From contig CM062296.1 of the NCBI GenBank assembly GCA_031216915.1, positions 456,582,681 to 456,646,680 of the forward strand: a stretch of DNA of 64,000 nt. Direction: 5' to 3'. The position numbers and the translations under genes were made by a program. Numbering within the stretch: the first letter of the stretch is position 1; each line of letters opens with the position of its first letter. Origin of the DNA: Pictodentalium vernedei. Taxonomy: Eukaryota; Mollusca; Scaphopoda; Dentaliida; Dentaliidae. The notes beneath the pieces are model-generated. The model did not search any database, was not told where the DNA came from, and was given only the letters and a program-made list of their open reading frames with translations. Positions 1 to 11,580 of the stretch are shown one piece after another.

Positions 1-713
1 TTTTGCTGCTTAAATTCTCTTTTTTTCTTTTATTTCAAATTTTGAAAATACGAAGCGAGTGGAAACGCATCAATTTGATCAAAATAGTAATGGCTGCTAC
101 TCACCTGATATCAAATGATATCAGGTGAGTTACCTGATATGGCGGAACCCTTAAATGGTATTCCAGCATTCTGATTGGACAAACTAACTTTGAGGCATAA
201 TAATAGTTGGTACCAAATCCAATACTACCGATATTCGGACATATTAAGCTGAAGAATTGTAAACTAGTCAGATTTCTAAGCAAAAAATAGAGATTTTTAT
301 TTTTTATTGTGCAAAGAGGAACATTTATCAACTTTAATAGAGAGATTCGGTGAAAAATACAAATTTCCGGGTCGTTTAATAATAATTTTGGAAAATCATG
401 AGTCTCTCTCTCTCTAAAATAGTGAGTCTAAACATCTCTGCAGATATTATTGTTTTTGAAAAAGCTTGTTTTATCACCAGCATGGGTTATACCATCGTCA
501 GAGAGCCAGCTTTCTCTTGATTTTCTGTTCACAAGAATTTTTACCCCTTGTGGGGAAAAGATATAGCACAGAGCTCATTTCCTTTGTCCATCTGTTTGTC
601 GAATCACTTCAGTAACTTTTGCAATGATTATAAAATATAATTGAATTTTGGAGGGTTGCTTGGTATTAACTTTGTCTTGAACAGTTTTGATAACCACCAT
701 GGTTTCTTCATAA
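1..713. other. No gene seen; AT-rich sequence
   Basis: No coding region or recognised repeat before the first TTAA foldback. The notable item is a perfect palindrome at 99-130. A short CT run lies near 400. The two minus-strand open frames here are short, low in complexity and unrecognised. Confidence 0.5.
99..130. repeat. Perfect 32-bp inverted repeat
   Basis: Two 15-bp arms (first arm ACTCACCTGATATCA) flank an AA centre and are exactly complementary. It could form a short hairpin or cruciform. No target duplication is visible, so it is not assigned to a transposon family. Confidence 0.8.
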
Positions 714-717
714 TTAA

Positions 718-1188
718 CCCCTTGCATGCTGCTGGCAGATATTCCTGCCAAGGTCAGGTTTTCTCTTGCCACTGAAATAAGTATAATTTGGGCAAGTTTA
801 ATCAAATTTTCCCCCAGTAAGTTGAATTGATTTTTTTACCCATAATTTTCCCCGTGGGAACCCCGGGAAGTGAAGCAGTGCTTGTTTACTGTGGTAAACA
901 AGCTCTATTTCACTGGTAAAATAGGACCCAGTCACTAATGCTTGGGGTGCAAGTCCTCTAAAATAGGCAACATGGGGTATAAACGATTGACTGACCTTGA
1001 CTTTATCTCCATGTTGTGGTCATGATTAGCCATTGTGCAGAAGTATGTGACCTTAAACAACAATAAATAAATAAATTACCCATAATTTATTCAGATAAAC
1101 TTTTCATCAAATCTAGTCATGGCTGCTTCATAGTAGCCATGACCAGATTTTATGAAAAATATATTGAAAATACCCAGCAGGTCAAGAG
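718..1188. mobile_element. TTAA foldback MITE, family C copy 1, split by a SINE
   Basis: Flanked by TTAA at 714-717 and 1189-1192. It starts CCCCTTGCATGC and ends CAAGAG. An inner hairpin near 1099-1150 has arms around TAGTCATGGCTGC and its complement. The reverse complement of 22404-22648 matches it along most of its length, so the two are one family. A SINE at 849-1075 interrupts it; without that the element is about 231 bp. TTAA duplications suggest piggyBac-type mobilisation (inference). Confidence 0.8.
849..1075 (+). mobile_element. SINE S1, full length with target duplication
   Basis: About 227 bp, starting CCCCGTGGGAACCCCGGG and ending in an AATAAATAAATA tail. It is flanked by exact 13-bp duplications TTACCCATAATTT at 836-848 and 1076-1088. 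A perfect 10-bp hairpin lies inside (GCTTGTTTAC, TGTG, GTAAACAAGC). No tRNA A/B boxes are seen at the head. The 3' part (GCCATTGTGCAGAA, then GTGACCTTAAAC) is shared with SINE S2. This copy lies inside MITE C1. Confidence 0.85.
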
Positions 1189-1233
1189 TTAAATTATTGT
1201 CTTTTAGTTACTGTGTCTCTCTTCAAATTTTAA

Positions 1234-1467
1234 CTGGTTGAGGGCAAGATTATTTTTGGTGGTCTGAATTTATTTATCAAAATTTGTTTTATTACAAATT
1301 ATTGGAGAGTGCCCACAGGCACAGGCAATCTGTAATAAAACAAATTTGTATTAAAATATTATTTGCATTTGACTGAATATGGAACACGAGCGAGGAAAAT
1401 GTTGACTTTTGCACTGGTACCCTCATTTTTTTGAACGCCCTGATACTGGTTTCTAGTACTTAACCAG
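1234..1467. mobile_element. TTAA foldback MITE, family B copy 1
   Basis: 234 bp between TTAA at 1230-1233 and 1468-1471, with terminal inverted repeats CTGGTTGAG and its near complement. A central hairpin is built on TTTGTTTTATTACA...TGTAATAAAACAAA around a GAGTGCCCACAGGCAC core. It is in inverse orientation to copies at 26262 and 35581. Family membership is direct sequence similarity; piggyBac-type mobility is inferred from TTAA. Confidence 0.8.
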
Positions 1468-1654
1468 TTAATGTTTGTGGAAAAACTGGACACTGTAATT
1501 ATTGAATTGCAATGAATTTGTGTAATTCTTTATATTAACAATGTCTTGGACAAATTTAAAAAGCTTTGTCTTTTTTAAATTAAAAGAGTTACTGCCTTTT
1601 GTTTACTGCAATTCAGTAGAAAGTTTAATGTTTACTAGTATATAATAACCTGCA

Positions 1655-1950
1655 GCATATTTATCAGATTCTCTGGGTTCATATTTGGGCTCCATTTGAG
1701 AACCCAAAGTTTAACTTTTTGTAATAACACAAATATTCTTTAAAAATCTCTTTCTTCAGATTCACCAATCAGAATCTTGTGATATTTGTGATATTTGGTA
1801 AAAATCATCCTTTTGAGGATCAGATTAAAGTATGTTCAAACCAAGCCTCTGGCTCCATATTTGGGCTCTGTATGGGAACCCAAAGTTTAACTTCTATTAA
1901 GTATTCTTTAAAAATCTTTGTCGGCTCCACCAGGCAGAATCTTTAAATTT
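1655..1950 (+). repeat. ~190-bp tandem units, left part of array
   Basis: Two units with the core TTGGGCTC...GGGAACCCAAAGTTTAAC, a CAGAATCTT block, then GATATTTGGTA and a GGATCAGATT block. The same unit recurs at 3776-4397 and 14509-14890. It lies inside what is probably WTAP intron. Confidence 0.75.
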
Positions 1951-3480
1951 TTAGCTCAACTTTGGCGAAGCCAAATTTGAGCTTATGCCATGGCCAGTCG
2001 GCTGTCTGTCCGTCAACAATTCAATACGGCTTTATGAACCGATCTATACGAAACTTATTGGGTGCCTTTGTTATGATCATGGGATGGGAATGAGTGTTTT
2101 GGGGTCCAATCCGAAATTCAAGTTGGCTGCTGGCGGCCATTTTGTACAGACTTAGGTGAAATCAGATTTTTGCACAGAACTTCCATATGAAAGTGCTGAT
2201 TTGAATAATTTTTTGTATGAATGTTTAGTACCATGGGATACATCACATATAATACAGGTTTTTTTCTGGTACGTAAATTATGCAAATTAGACTAACTTTG
2301 ATATATTTAGTTTATGTTACTTTCAGCACTGTAACTGCAAATGCCAATACGGCTCGGGCTAGAGGCCGTATTTATAAACTGATCTTTACGAAACTTCTTG
2401 GGTACCTTTGGTATCACTGTGGGACGAGAACGAGTGTTTTTGGGTGCGGTCCAAAATTCAAGATGGCCGATGGCAGCCATTTTGTACAAAATTAGGTGTA
2501 ATCAGATTTTTGCACAGAACTTCCATGTGAAAGTGCTGATTTGAAAAAATTTTTGTGTGAATGTTTAGTACCATGGGATACACATCACATAAAATACAGG
2601 TTTTTTCTTGTGCAGAAATTATGCAAATTAGATGAACTTTGATTTTTTCAGTGCTACTTACGCACAGTAAGTACACATGTCAATACGGCTCGGGCTAGAG
2701 GCTGTATTAATCAACCGATCTTCACGAAACTTCTTGGGTACCTTTGTTATCACCTTGGGACGAGAACGAGTGTTTCTGGGTGCGGTCCAAAATTCAAGGT
2801 GGCTGCCAGTGGCCATTTTGTACCGAAATTAGGTCTAATCAGTTTTTTGTACGCAACTTCTATACGGCTTAGGCTAGAGGCCGCATTTATGAACCGATCT
2901 TTACGAAACTTCTTGGGTACCTTTGTTATCACCGTGGGATGAGAACGGGTGTTTTCGGGTGTGGTCCAAAATTCAAGATGGCCACCAGCAGCCATTTTGT
3001 ACCAGAATTAGTGCCATCAGTCTTTTGTACAGAACTTTTGTATGAAAGTTCTGATTTGAATAAATTTTTGTATGAATGTTTAGTAAAATGGAATACATCA
3101 CATACAGTATGGGTTTTTTTCTCGTGCAGAAATTATGCAAATTAGATGAATTTTGATTTATTTGGTGCTACTTACACACTGTAAGTGCACATGTTAATAC
3201 GGCTCGGGCTAGAGGCTGTATTTATCAACCGATCTTCACGAAACTTCTTGGGTACCTTTGTTATCACCTTGGGACGAGAACAAGTGTTTCTGAGTGCGGT
3301 CCAAAATTCAAGATGGCTGCCAGTGGCCATTTTGTACCGAAATTAGGTCCAATCAGTTTTTTGTCACAACTTCTATACAGCTCGTTTTTATGAACTGATC
3401 TTCACGAAACTTCTTGGGCACCTTTGTTTTCATCTTGGGACAGGAATGAGTGTGTTTTGGGGTGCCTTTGTTATCACTGT
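1948..3480 (+). repeat. Hairpin-headed tandem element, 337/179-bp units
   Basis: It begins with a T-run (1948-1952) and an imperfect hairpin at 1953-1983 (AGCTCAACTTTGGC paired with GCCAAATTTGAGCT), then GTCTGTCCGTC. Units marked by CTTCTTGGGTACCTTTG follow at about 2056, 2394, 2730, 2909, 3246 and 3412, so spacing alternates near 337 and 170-180 bp. Units include a CAAGATGGC...GCCATTTTGTAC block. No protein is encoded; the short open frames are repeat shadows. Confidence 0.75.
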
Positions 3481-3775
3481 GCTATGAGAACAAATATTTT
3501 GGGGTTCAGTCAGACTAACTCTGGGACTCAAAGATTTCTTTTCTAGTTTAGCATCTGACTGTCACCCACCTATACAATGCTTTACCTATACATTTGTTAC
3601 AGGCTACGGTCAGTATTTATGTACAGACCGTTACAATACTTTATATGTACCTTTGTTATCAGGTCATTACCTAGATGTTTGTCATTGCTGTGTCACATAC
3701 TATGCATGTACTTGTCTTGACAAGTTGAGCTACAGTGCCATTGACACTTTCATTGGTATGCAGCATCCTTTGGGT
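3455..3775 (+). repeat. Dispersed ~310-bp repeat, copy 1
   Basis: The block from GGTGCCTTTGTTATCACTGT through CATTGACACTTTCATT is nearly the same as 43555-43860. It carries two GTTACA-like and ATGTACAGACCGTTACAA stretches. No function is assigned; it joins the 337-bp array to the 190-bp array. Confidence 0.75.
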
Positions 3776-4397
3776 GAGTCAGATTTGTTTGTCCAAATCA
3801 AGTACGTGGGTTCATATTTGGTTTCCCTCTGCGAGCCCAAATTTTAACTTTGTGCAATATGGGGAATATTGTTTAAAATTCTTCTTCAGATCCACCTGTT
3901 GGAATCTTTTGATATTTGATACATAGCATCCTTATGGGGATCAGATTGAAATTTGTTCTAATTAAGGGTTAATATTTAGGTTCCATGTGGGAGTCTGAAT
4001 TTTAATTTAGTACAAAATGAGAAGAAAAAAAATTGAAAATCTTCTTCATATCCACAAGTTAGATTTTTTCGATATTTGGTATTGAGCATGCTTATGGGGT
4101 CAGATTCAAGTTTGTTAAAATCCAGTCCCTGAGCTCATTTTTGGCTCCCCATGGGAGTTCACCACATGCAATATGAGGAATATTCTTTAAAAAATTTCTT
4201 CAGATCCACCATTCAGAATGTTTTTATATGATATATATTCTGTGCCCTTTGGTAGGGTCAAATTTAAATTTGATCAAATCAAGTTCCTCGATTCATAGTT
4301 GGGCTTGCTGTGGAAGCCCTAACTGTAACTTTATGCAGTATGAGGAATATTCGTGTTAAAAAACATCTTCAAATCCATCAGTCAGAATCTTCTGATA
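3776..4397 (+). repeat. ~190-bp tandem array, interrupted by hAT insertion
   Basis: Successive diverged units have the order CATATTTGG..., GAGCCCAAATTTTAACTT, ATGAGGAATATT, CAGATCCACC, CAGAATCTTTTGATATTTGGTA, TATGGGGATCAGATT. The last unit breaks at TTTGGTAC (4398-4405) and resumes at 14501, showing that the ~10 kb between was inserted. Confidence 0.8.
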
Positions 4398-4405
4398 TTT
4401 GGTAC
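4398..4405. repeat. 8-bp target site duplication, left copy
   Basis: TTTGGTAC, duplicated exactly at 14501-14508. Eight bp is the duplication length of the hAT superfamily. The flanking repeat unit reads continuously across the pair when the insert is ignored. Confidence 0.85.
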
Positions 4406-4734
4406 CAAGCCAGAAAATAAGTGGTCGGACATGGACAGTGTTTGATGTAAAATAGCCCATGTCATCTTTTAAAATCGACGGTCAAAATGTCCGACATCGA
4501 AAATTTGAAATACTAAATCCCCCCCCAAATTGTGTTTTGTGTGTACATCGGGAATACTGACATTAACCTTACACATAAATTTGTAAGTTGAAAAATGAGA
4601 CTGAATCAAATCCGAGTGCACTCTTCAATCCGAATCAAAAGAGGAAGGAGTGTTTCCCTGAGTTGGACATGGATTCGTGGACCCCCAACCATGCTGATAA
4701 TTTTGGATGAGTTTATTCCAGTCATCAAATTTTC

Positions 4735-5340
4735 GACGCTGGAAATTTCGGCCACCAGGGAAAAATAGTTTTCCAGGTTGATAAAATAATTAAAGATTTA
4801 AATGATGGAATGGGTTTAATTTAGCTTTGAGTATATGTCTTTGCAACATATCTTTTCCACAATTATTTTCACGCTACAGAAGTTCGTAAACACTTCGTTA
4901 ATTTACATCCGAATTTCTAGTTCCATAATGCACCCATTGTGCATTCTATTTACCATCATCACATTTTCGACGCTGAAAATTTTGGCCACCAAGGAAAAAT
5001 ATTTTTCCAGGTTGATAAAATAACTAAAGATTTAAATGATGGAATGGGTTTAATTTAGTAACGAGTATATTTTTTCGTAACATATAATCTTTCCCACAAT
5101 TATTTTCACACTATGGTAGTTCTTAAACACTTAGTTAATTTTCATCCCAATTTCCAGTTCCATTTCCATAATCCACGTATTGCGCGTTCTATTTACATGA
5201 AAGTTTGAAGCCGCAAAAGTTTAAATCGTGTTTAATTTTCATCCCATTTTCCAGTTCCATTTCTATAATCCACGTCTTGCGCGTAATTCTATTTACATAA
5301 ATGTTGGAAACCGCGAAAGTTTAAATTAAATCGTGTTTTG
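4735..5340 (+). repeat. Direct repeats upstream of the hAT transposase
   Basis: A block around GTTGATAAAATAA and GATTTAAATGATGGAATGGG occurs at about 4738-4940 and again at about 4975-5165. A second pair (TTTTCATCCCA...CCAGTTCCAT to AAGTTTAAAT) occurs at 5133-5229 and 5231-5340. Repeats near transposon ends often bind transposase; that role is inferred, not shown. Confidence 0.6.
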
Positions 5341-5380
5341 ATCTAACAAACTTAAACAAAGACAGTTTTTAAAACTAGTT

Positions 5381-7696
5381 ATGGCCAAAAAGCTTACAGA
5401 TTTTTTTCTGCCGGCAAAATTACAATTAGAGGCTGGGCCAAAAACTGATGTACAGTCAGCACAAACATCTTCATTAGATCTATCAAGTGCAGATCCTGAT
5501 GTAGAACACCAAAAGAAAACAACAAAAAAAAGTGGTCGAACTGTGAAAGGAGTTACTATTCAGAAATGGGTCAATAAAGACCTTGCCCAGTTTAATGCAA
5601 AGGAGTGGCTGTGTTTTGAAACAAGTAAATGGTGTTGTAACCAAAATGACCTGTACATTATGCACTGAACAAGTCGCAGAACTTCAAATACGAAGAGACT
5701 TTAACAAATCATGGACTGAGGGTAGCAAAAATTTTGAGGTCTCGAATGCCAAGGACCACGCAGAAAGCAAAGGTCATTTATATGCCCAAAGAAAACATTT
5801 TTTAAAAGAAGGAATATCGCCGACACCAGATCCCATTCCCCAGAGTCAAACAAGAATTCTGCGGGGGTTGGAGACTCTTACTAAAACCCAGTTAAGCCAG
5901 CTGAAAAAAAAATTTGAAGTTGCGTATTTCATACCACAAAATGACAATCCATTTTCTAAGTATGCAGATATATTAGCCCTTGAGACCCATCCTGGGGTGT
6001 ACATTGGGGGTTCATATTCAAACAAAATCCAATGTGCTCAATTCATACAACATTTCAGCGATTACTTTTCAATTGGTCTCACAAATGACATTGACAATGC
6101 AAATTTTTTGAGCATATTTGTTGATGGAACAACAGATGTTAGTATAAAAGAGAAAGACGCTGTCTTTGTCAGTTACTTTGGTGTGGACTCCGATAAATTA
6201 AGCATTGGTGTCAGGCTAAAGCTCGTGTATTTAAAAGATGTGGCAAAAGCTGATGCTTGCGGAATAAAATCTGCCATAGAAGAGAGTTTTAAAAATATTG
6301 GGGTTAGTCCTAAAACTTTGTATTCGAAACTGAAGGGTTCTGTGCTGATGGGGCTTCGGTCAACAGTGGTAAGAAAAGTGGAGTGAAGGCACTTCTACAA
6401 GAAGTGCCTTTCCTTTACTGTCAGTGGTGTGTAGCACATAAACTAGAACTTTCTTTGAGAGACACCCTTTCAGGCACATTCTTTGACAGCATTCACAAAA
6501 TGCTAAAAACTCTGTTTAAAATATACAATCGATCACCAAAGAAGCTCCATGAGCTGAAGGAAATTGCAGAATCGAAAAATGAATACAGGTTTGTTGAGGG
6601 GACATACAAGCCAAAACGTACATCGGTCACACGCTGGATAAGTTTTAAGCTGAATGCGTTGCGGATTCTCGATAAATATGGAATCTACATGCAGCATCTC
6701 AAAGGCATCAACGATGCATCAATTACTGGTTACCTGAATAAATGGACACAAATTAAATATTCGTTATACGTTGCTTTTTTCTGTGACCTGCTCGCTCCTG
6801 CATCAGTTCTTTCAAAGGGTTTCCAGGCGGAGGGCATTGATGTCATGGGGGCTGTTGGTGGACTTAAGAAAGCCAGAGCCATGTTCAGTTCACTGGAAAA
6901 GCATGAACTGGGAAATTTACCAGCAGTTGCACACTTTTTGGGCAAAATTGGGTACGTTTCTGATGGTGAAACTGACAAATGCTACCAGGGGATGGTATTT
7001 AGTGCCGGTTCATTTAAACATGAACTGGAGATGCTATCTGCAAGCAAATCTGAACATGTAGCACGTGTGAAATTGTGCCTTGATGATCGCTTTGGACTCG
7101 AAGATTGCAGAATTTTGGAAGACATATCGGTAATCGTCAACACTGAGACATGGCATCATGCCAGTTCATGCATGGATATCAGCGACAACCGCCAAACTGA
7201 TGGAGAGGCTCGTGTGTGTGAAAGGGTTAATTACAAATTTGCAGATAACGAACTAACCACAATATTAAACTTTTTCAGGGGGCAACTCAAGGGTGCTGGT
7301 GTTGTATGTTCATTGTCTACAATTCTAGAAGAATTCCACGATATGCTGCAATACACTTACCTGAAGCCTAATGGAAAGCCACACAAAAAGATGTGGTACT
7401 TCCTATTCACATCATGCTACAGAGATGAGAGATGGAAGAACATTCTGGTTTTAATTGAACTATGCTTCAGTATTCCACTGTCAAATGCTAAAATTGAACG
7501 CTTGTTTTCGTTAATGAAAAGAACAAAAGTAGATACCAGAGGTTCTCTGGGTGAGGAAATGCTTTGCAACCTCCTCAGAATTCGGTCTGAGGGCCCATCA
7601 ATTGGGACATTTGATGTGTCACCTGTCATTAAGTTATGGCGTGAGAAGCTCAGAAGAGTCAGCCAAAAAAAGAGAAAGAAGTATAGACAAAGATAA
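5381..7696 (+). pseudogene. hAT-superfamily transposase (ZNF862/KIAA1586-like), two frameshifts
   Basis: It encodes a cut-and-paste transposase in three frame segments. Segment 1 (5381-about 5630) starts MAKKLTDFFLPAK. Segment 2 (to about 6340) has a BED/TTF-like zinc finger (TCTLC ... DHAESKGH) and FVDGTTD with the first catalytic Asp. Segment 3 (to 7696) has ADGASVNSG with the second Asp, CQWCVAHKLEL, and a C-terminal hATC dimerisation region SNAKIERLFSLMK with the conserved Glu. The first join, near 5630, needs one base skipped. The second, near 6340, looks like loss of one base before the CADGAS motif. All key residues survive, so decay is fairly recent. The start is the first ATG before the finger. 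Family is known from motif order; the exact hAT clade is inference. Confidence 0.9.
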
Positions 7697-7966
7697 AAGA
7701 AAGTAAAGTACTTTCATAATACTCTTGAAATGTGCAGTGATGATAAGGCAAAATGTAATGATGAAGCAATGACAATGGATATTTCAGCTCTGTCATTGCA
7801 TGTCTCAGAAAATGAGTCAGATTTTCGCGACTCACTTTCAGAATCTCACAGTGAAATGTCCGATACTGAATCAGATTCTTTGGAATCAGTAAATTCACTT
7901 TCTGATAATGAATTTCTGCGGGAAATGCAGTCGTATTCTAGTTCAGATGTTGTGTCAGATGCTTGA
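7697..7966 (+). CDS. Acidic Ser-rich open frame in phase with hAT transposase
   Basis: Directly after the transposase TAA stop (7694-7696) the same frame stays open for about 90 codons to a TGA at 7964-7966. An ATG at 7730 could start a 78-residue product. The sequence is rich in Ser, Asp and Glu (for example SESHSEMSDTESDSLES) with no recognised domain. Either the transposase once had this acidic tail and a nonsense change cut it off, or it is a small separate protein. I favour the lost-tail reading because there is no frame change and no repeat between them. Confidence 0.45.
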   Translation, partial: KKVKYFHNTLEMCSDDKAKCNDEAMTMDISALSLHVSENESDFRDSLSESHSEMSDTESDSLESVNSLSDNEFLREMQSYSSSDVVSDA

Positions 7967-8450
7967 GTGAAAGATTTTTTCGAAAGTGACACTGACACGG
8001 ATTAGAAATTAGTCAGAAAACTTTGAATCAGTATCATTGATCACACCATAGTTCTGGGAATAGTTCATTTTATTTCAAATATATTTTAACTGTGATCCTT
8101 GGATTATACAGTACAGCAACTGTGGATTGGTCGCAATCCACACATGGGCAGTGATGTCCTCACCTGCGTTTACCAGTTACCAGGTAAAAAAAAATCATCA
8201 GCAAAACCTTAATTGATGAACCACTTGGGTGTACTTGGTGCTTCATTAATTAATTTTTTAATGATTATTCTTATAATTTCTGTTTGGAATCCGATATTAA
8301 TGCGTCCATGAAAATACTGCCCACCCATGGAAAGTGATCAGTCCACAGCGGCCATACTATAGACGAAGGAGCTATCAGACGGATTAGTATAGTTTCAAAC
8401 ACTGGCCGTTTCGTACACCAAATAAGACGTTTCATACATATATAATAATT
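7967..8450. other. No gene seen, hAT interior
   Basis: AT-rich sequence with no supported coding region. A CAGTGTTTGA-like inverted motif near 8395 was considered as a transposon end and rejected. Confidence 0.5.
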
Positions 8451-8451
8451 A

Positions 8452-9240
8452 TAACACTGGCCGGCCGCAGATTTGTCACGGTTCTCGGGTGAGAAGGCCT
8501 TGGATACCCCTGTGCTCCCAACTGCCTCCCCTATTCCGGCGCTTTGTCTTTCCCCCCAACACTTGGAGACGAACTGCATGATGACATTTTCGTCCCAATC
8601 TTTCCGATTAGCATATTAACCCTCTCCTTTGAATCAACCACTAACCACATGCCCTTCTTTCTCCCATCCTACCACCCCCCCCCCCCCCCCCCTTCTCCAT
8701 ATACTCCCAGTGATTCTTATTCTTTTTGACTGGTATTTTGGGCATTCTAGAAGAAAGTGTTCCAAGGTCTCCACCACGCCTAAATTACACATCTGGCACT
8801 CCTTTTCACTGTTTTTCACAATTTTCCCCTCAGCTCCAGGGACCTCAACGAAAGGGGCAAGGGATGTCACCAAGCAGTTCGTCTCCGAATGTTGGAAGGA
8901 GAGAAGCGTGGGAATAGGGAGGTAGTTCGGAGCATAGGGGTAACCAAGACCTTCTTGGCCAAGAACCGCGACAAATACATAATTTCGTGGCACCGCCTAC
9001 ATGTTATATGCACCGATATTTACATAGACTTGCTCCTAGTACTGGACTCAAGGTATAGCTATAATAATATAATAATAACACTTTGGCTGGCCACTGATTT
9101 GCTGCAGTTCTCAGGTGAGAAGACCTTGGTTACTCCCAACTGCCTCCCTATTCCCACGCCTCTTCTCTCCTCCCAACACTCTGAGACGAACTGCATGATG
9201 ACCCATTCTTCACAATCCCTCCGATTAGCATATTAAATCC
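8452..9240. repeat. Three copies of a ~150-bp repeat, one inverted
   Basis: Copies at about 8452-8630 and 9075-9238 are direct (CAACTGCCTCCC, GAGACGAACTGCATGATGAC, CGATTAGCATATTAA). A third at about 8845-8985 is inverted. The inverted copy sits beside a LINE C-terminal fragment, so the repeat may be LINE-derived sequence (inference). A poly-C run lies near 8675-8692. Confidence 0.6.
8634..8993 (-). pseudogene. LINE C-terminal zinc-knuckle fragment
   Basis: The minus-strand frame contains CQMCNLGVVETLEHFLLEC (about 8730-8802), the Cys-x2-Cys...His...Cys pattern found at the C-terminus of many non-LTR reverse transcriptases. No reverse transcriptase or endonuclease part is nearby, so this is an isolated fragment nested in the hAT. 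The rest of the frame includes the inverted repeat copy and a poly-C translation and is not meaningful. Confidence 0.65.
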
Positions 9241-9244
9241 ACAC

Positions 9245-10025
9245 ACATACATAAAGCACAGTGAAAGCAGGTGTGCTGATGAATATAAGACTACAATGGC
9301 GACATTATGCAGGTATTCGAGCCCCATAGAGAAAAAGACCAATAAATGTGGGTCAATGCTTAACTGAATTGAACTTTTCTTATAACTAGCATGTAGGAAA
9401 TCTGCTCAACAGCAGTCAGATTAATCCAGACATAAGCATGAGGGCTCTACTACTGCCGAAATGAACATAGGCTCACTGGAGATGCCGAGGAGTAGAGGGA
9501 ATCCACTCAGCAGTGTGTTGTATGATACAAACTTTAAGGATTTAACAAAACGAGATTTCTATTGTATTCCAAAGCAAATAGTACATGCAAGTATTCGATT
9601 CCAGAAGAGAAAAGAACAACCCCATAAAAATGGGTTATTGCTCATCTTATTTGGACATTTCTAGTGTGTTTCAACCAATTCAGAATTTGTTTATATAGGA
9701 AGTCTACGCCATTGTTGTCAGATTGATCCAGGCCAAAAATGCGGTATATTAGGATGTGGGCCATACTACTTCCCAAATGAACATAGGCTCAATTATATTG
9801 TTTCGCAGGGTGGAGTAGGAGATGGCTGAGGGGGTTTTCTCAGAAATATGTTGTGTAATTCTTTTTTCTTGGTTACATAACAAAGATTAACTATCATAAT
9901 CAGCCAGCAGCAACGCTAATGCTCATGTACAGAAGCATGAATATTTTGATCTCCACGCCCTGCCCTGATGCCTACCCACTGGAACATGATGCCATACCTA
10001 CTGGAACGTGCTGGAGGAGCACAAA
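9245..10025. other. No gene seen; internal duplication
   Basis: Two related stretches around AACATAGGCTCA (near 9464 and 9780) and TCAGATT...CCAG(A/G)C suggest an old duplication. The 67- and 72-codon frames are unrecognised. Confidence 0.4.
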
Positions 10026-10029
10026 ATAC

Positions 10030-10790
10030 CCCGCCCACATGTTGAAATATATGGACACGTCAGAGCAAGGCATTACTCAGATCAGTCCCTGTACAAATGT
10101 AGGAACGTACGTCACTTCCAGAGTACAAAGAGTATAAAGAGGTGGGGGTGGGGTGGGGGAGGGGGATTCGGGAAAGTTTTATAAGCAAAGTTTTAGAAGC
10201 AAATATAGCTGTGTTGTCCAGGTGTAGAAGTGCTCATCGGGCTTAAAAATATCCTGATCAAGGCAGATCACCAGACATACCCCGACCAAAACATTCCTGA
10301 GTCAGACGGGCAGGTACATAACAAAGCATATTTTCATCTCGTTTAATATAACAAGAATACTTGAACACCAGGCTCAAATCCAACCGTACATAAGTACCCA
10401 CAGCCCCGCCCACATGTTGAAATATATGGACACGTCAGAGCAAGGCATTACTCAGATCAGTCCCTGTACAAATGTAGGAATGTACGTCACTTCCAGAATA
10501 TAAAGGGGGCGGGGGGGGGATTCGGGAAAGTTTTAGAAGCAAATCTAGCTGTGGTGTTTAGGTGTCGAAGTGCTCATCGGGCTCAAAACTATCCTGGTCA
10601 AGGCAGGTCTCCAGACATACCCCGACCAAGACATTCCTGAGTCAGGTGGGCAGGTACATAATGTGGGCAGGTACATAACGAAGCACATTTTCATCTTGTT
10701 TAATATGACAAGGATACTTGAGCCCAAGGCTCAAATCCAACGATACATAAATACACACAGCCCCACCCACACACTCATACGTATGTTCTA
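10030..10790 (+). repeat. 375-bp tandem duplication, two units plus a partial third
   Basis: The unit starting CCCGCCCACATGTTGAAAT recurs 375 bp later and again, truncated, near 10761. Each full unit has GGACACGTCAGAGCAAGGC, a G-rich run, GTGCTCATCGGGCT and CATACCCCGACCAA. The overlapping open frames on both strands are repeat shadows. Confidence 0.8.
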
Positions 10791-11580
10791 TTTGTGTACT
10801 GAACAATGTTATCTTTACCCCGTATGCGAAGCGATCGAGCTTGTGTACGAAACGTCCTAAAAGTTTGTGTACGAAATGCCCTAAATTGTCGTGTACGAAA
10901 CGTCCAGCTCCCCCATCGGATCTGTCAATGGTCTTTCAGAAAATATAATTTGGAAGAACACTTACATTCTGTGAGTTTGGGATCTTTTTAGTCTTGTAAA
11001 TTTACGAACCATGTTGAAATCCTAAGGTATGAGTCCTATGTTGAGGGTTCGCTTTTCATAACCTTTGAACTATATTTTGTTTTTGACCAATAAACCAATA
11101 TTCATCAGCTTGTTCATTGTCACTTCCAGCCCTTCCACTGTACATTCATAGTTCAACTGTGGCCCATAATGAATCTCTCTAAAATCATTTTATCTACACA
11201 TTTCTTACAAACTTTGGTTTATGTTACTGGATATGATACCATCTTCCGAGTTCCAATGTGTTCTATGTGCCTAGTGACGTTTGTTTCGATAGGCATGCTG
11301 CGGTGTCCCATTTCTTTGACTTCAATCCTCTTCCAACCCAAGGCTAACCTTCGGTTGAAACACAGGCAGGGTAGCCGCGGGTCCTTGAAAACCTGGAATG
11401 TCCTTGAATTTGAAACGCTATTTTCAAGGCCTTGGAAGTGCTTGAAAATGAGTTATATCAGTAAAAGGTCCTTGAATGTCCTTGAATTTGATCGCCGATT
11501 TATCACAAGCATAATAGCGGTCCGAAAAGGAACGAATAAATTTGTTGACAAGTCCAAACAAGTAGGTGTTATTAATATTA

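Noticed and set aside
2280..3145. Open frames in the 337-bp array as genes
   Set aside because: Frames repeat with the array and change with unit boundaries.
4436..8403. CAGTGTTTGA at 4436 and its complement at 8394-8403 as hAT ends around the transposase
   Set aside because: Flanking 8-mers (GACATGGA and GCCGTTTC) do not match, similarity stops after 10 bp, and the 4406/14500 ends with exact TTTGGTAC explain the element better.
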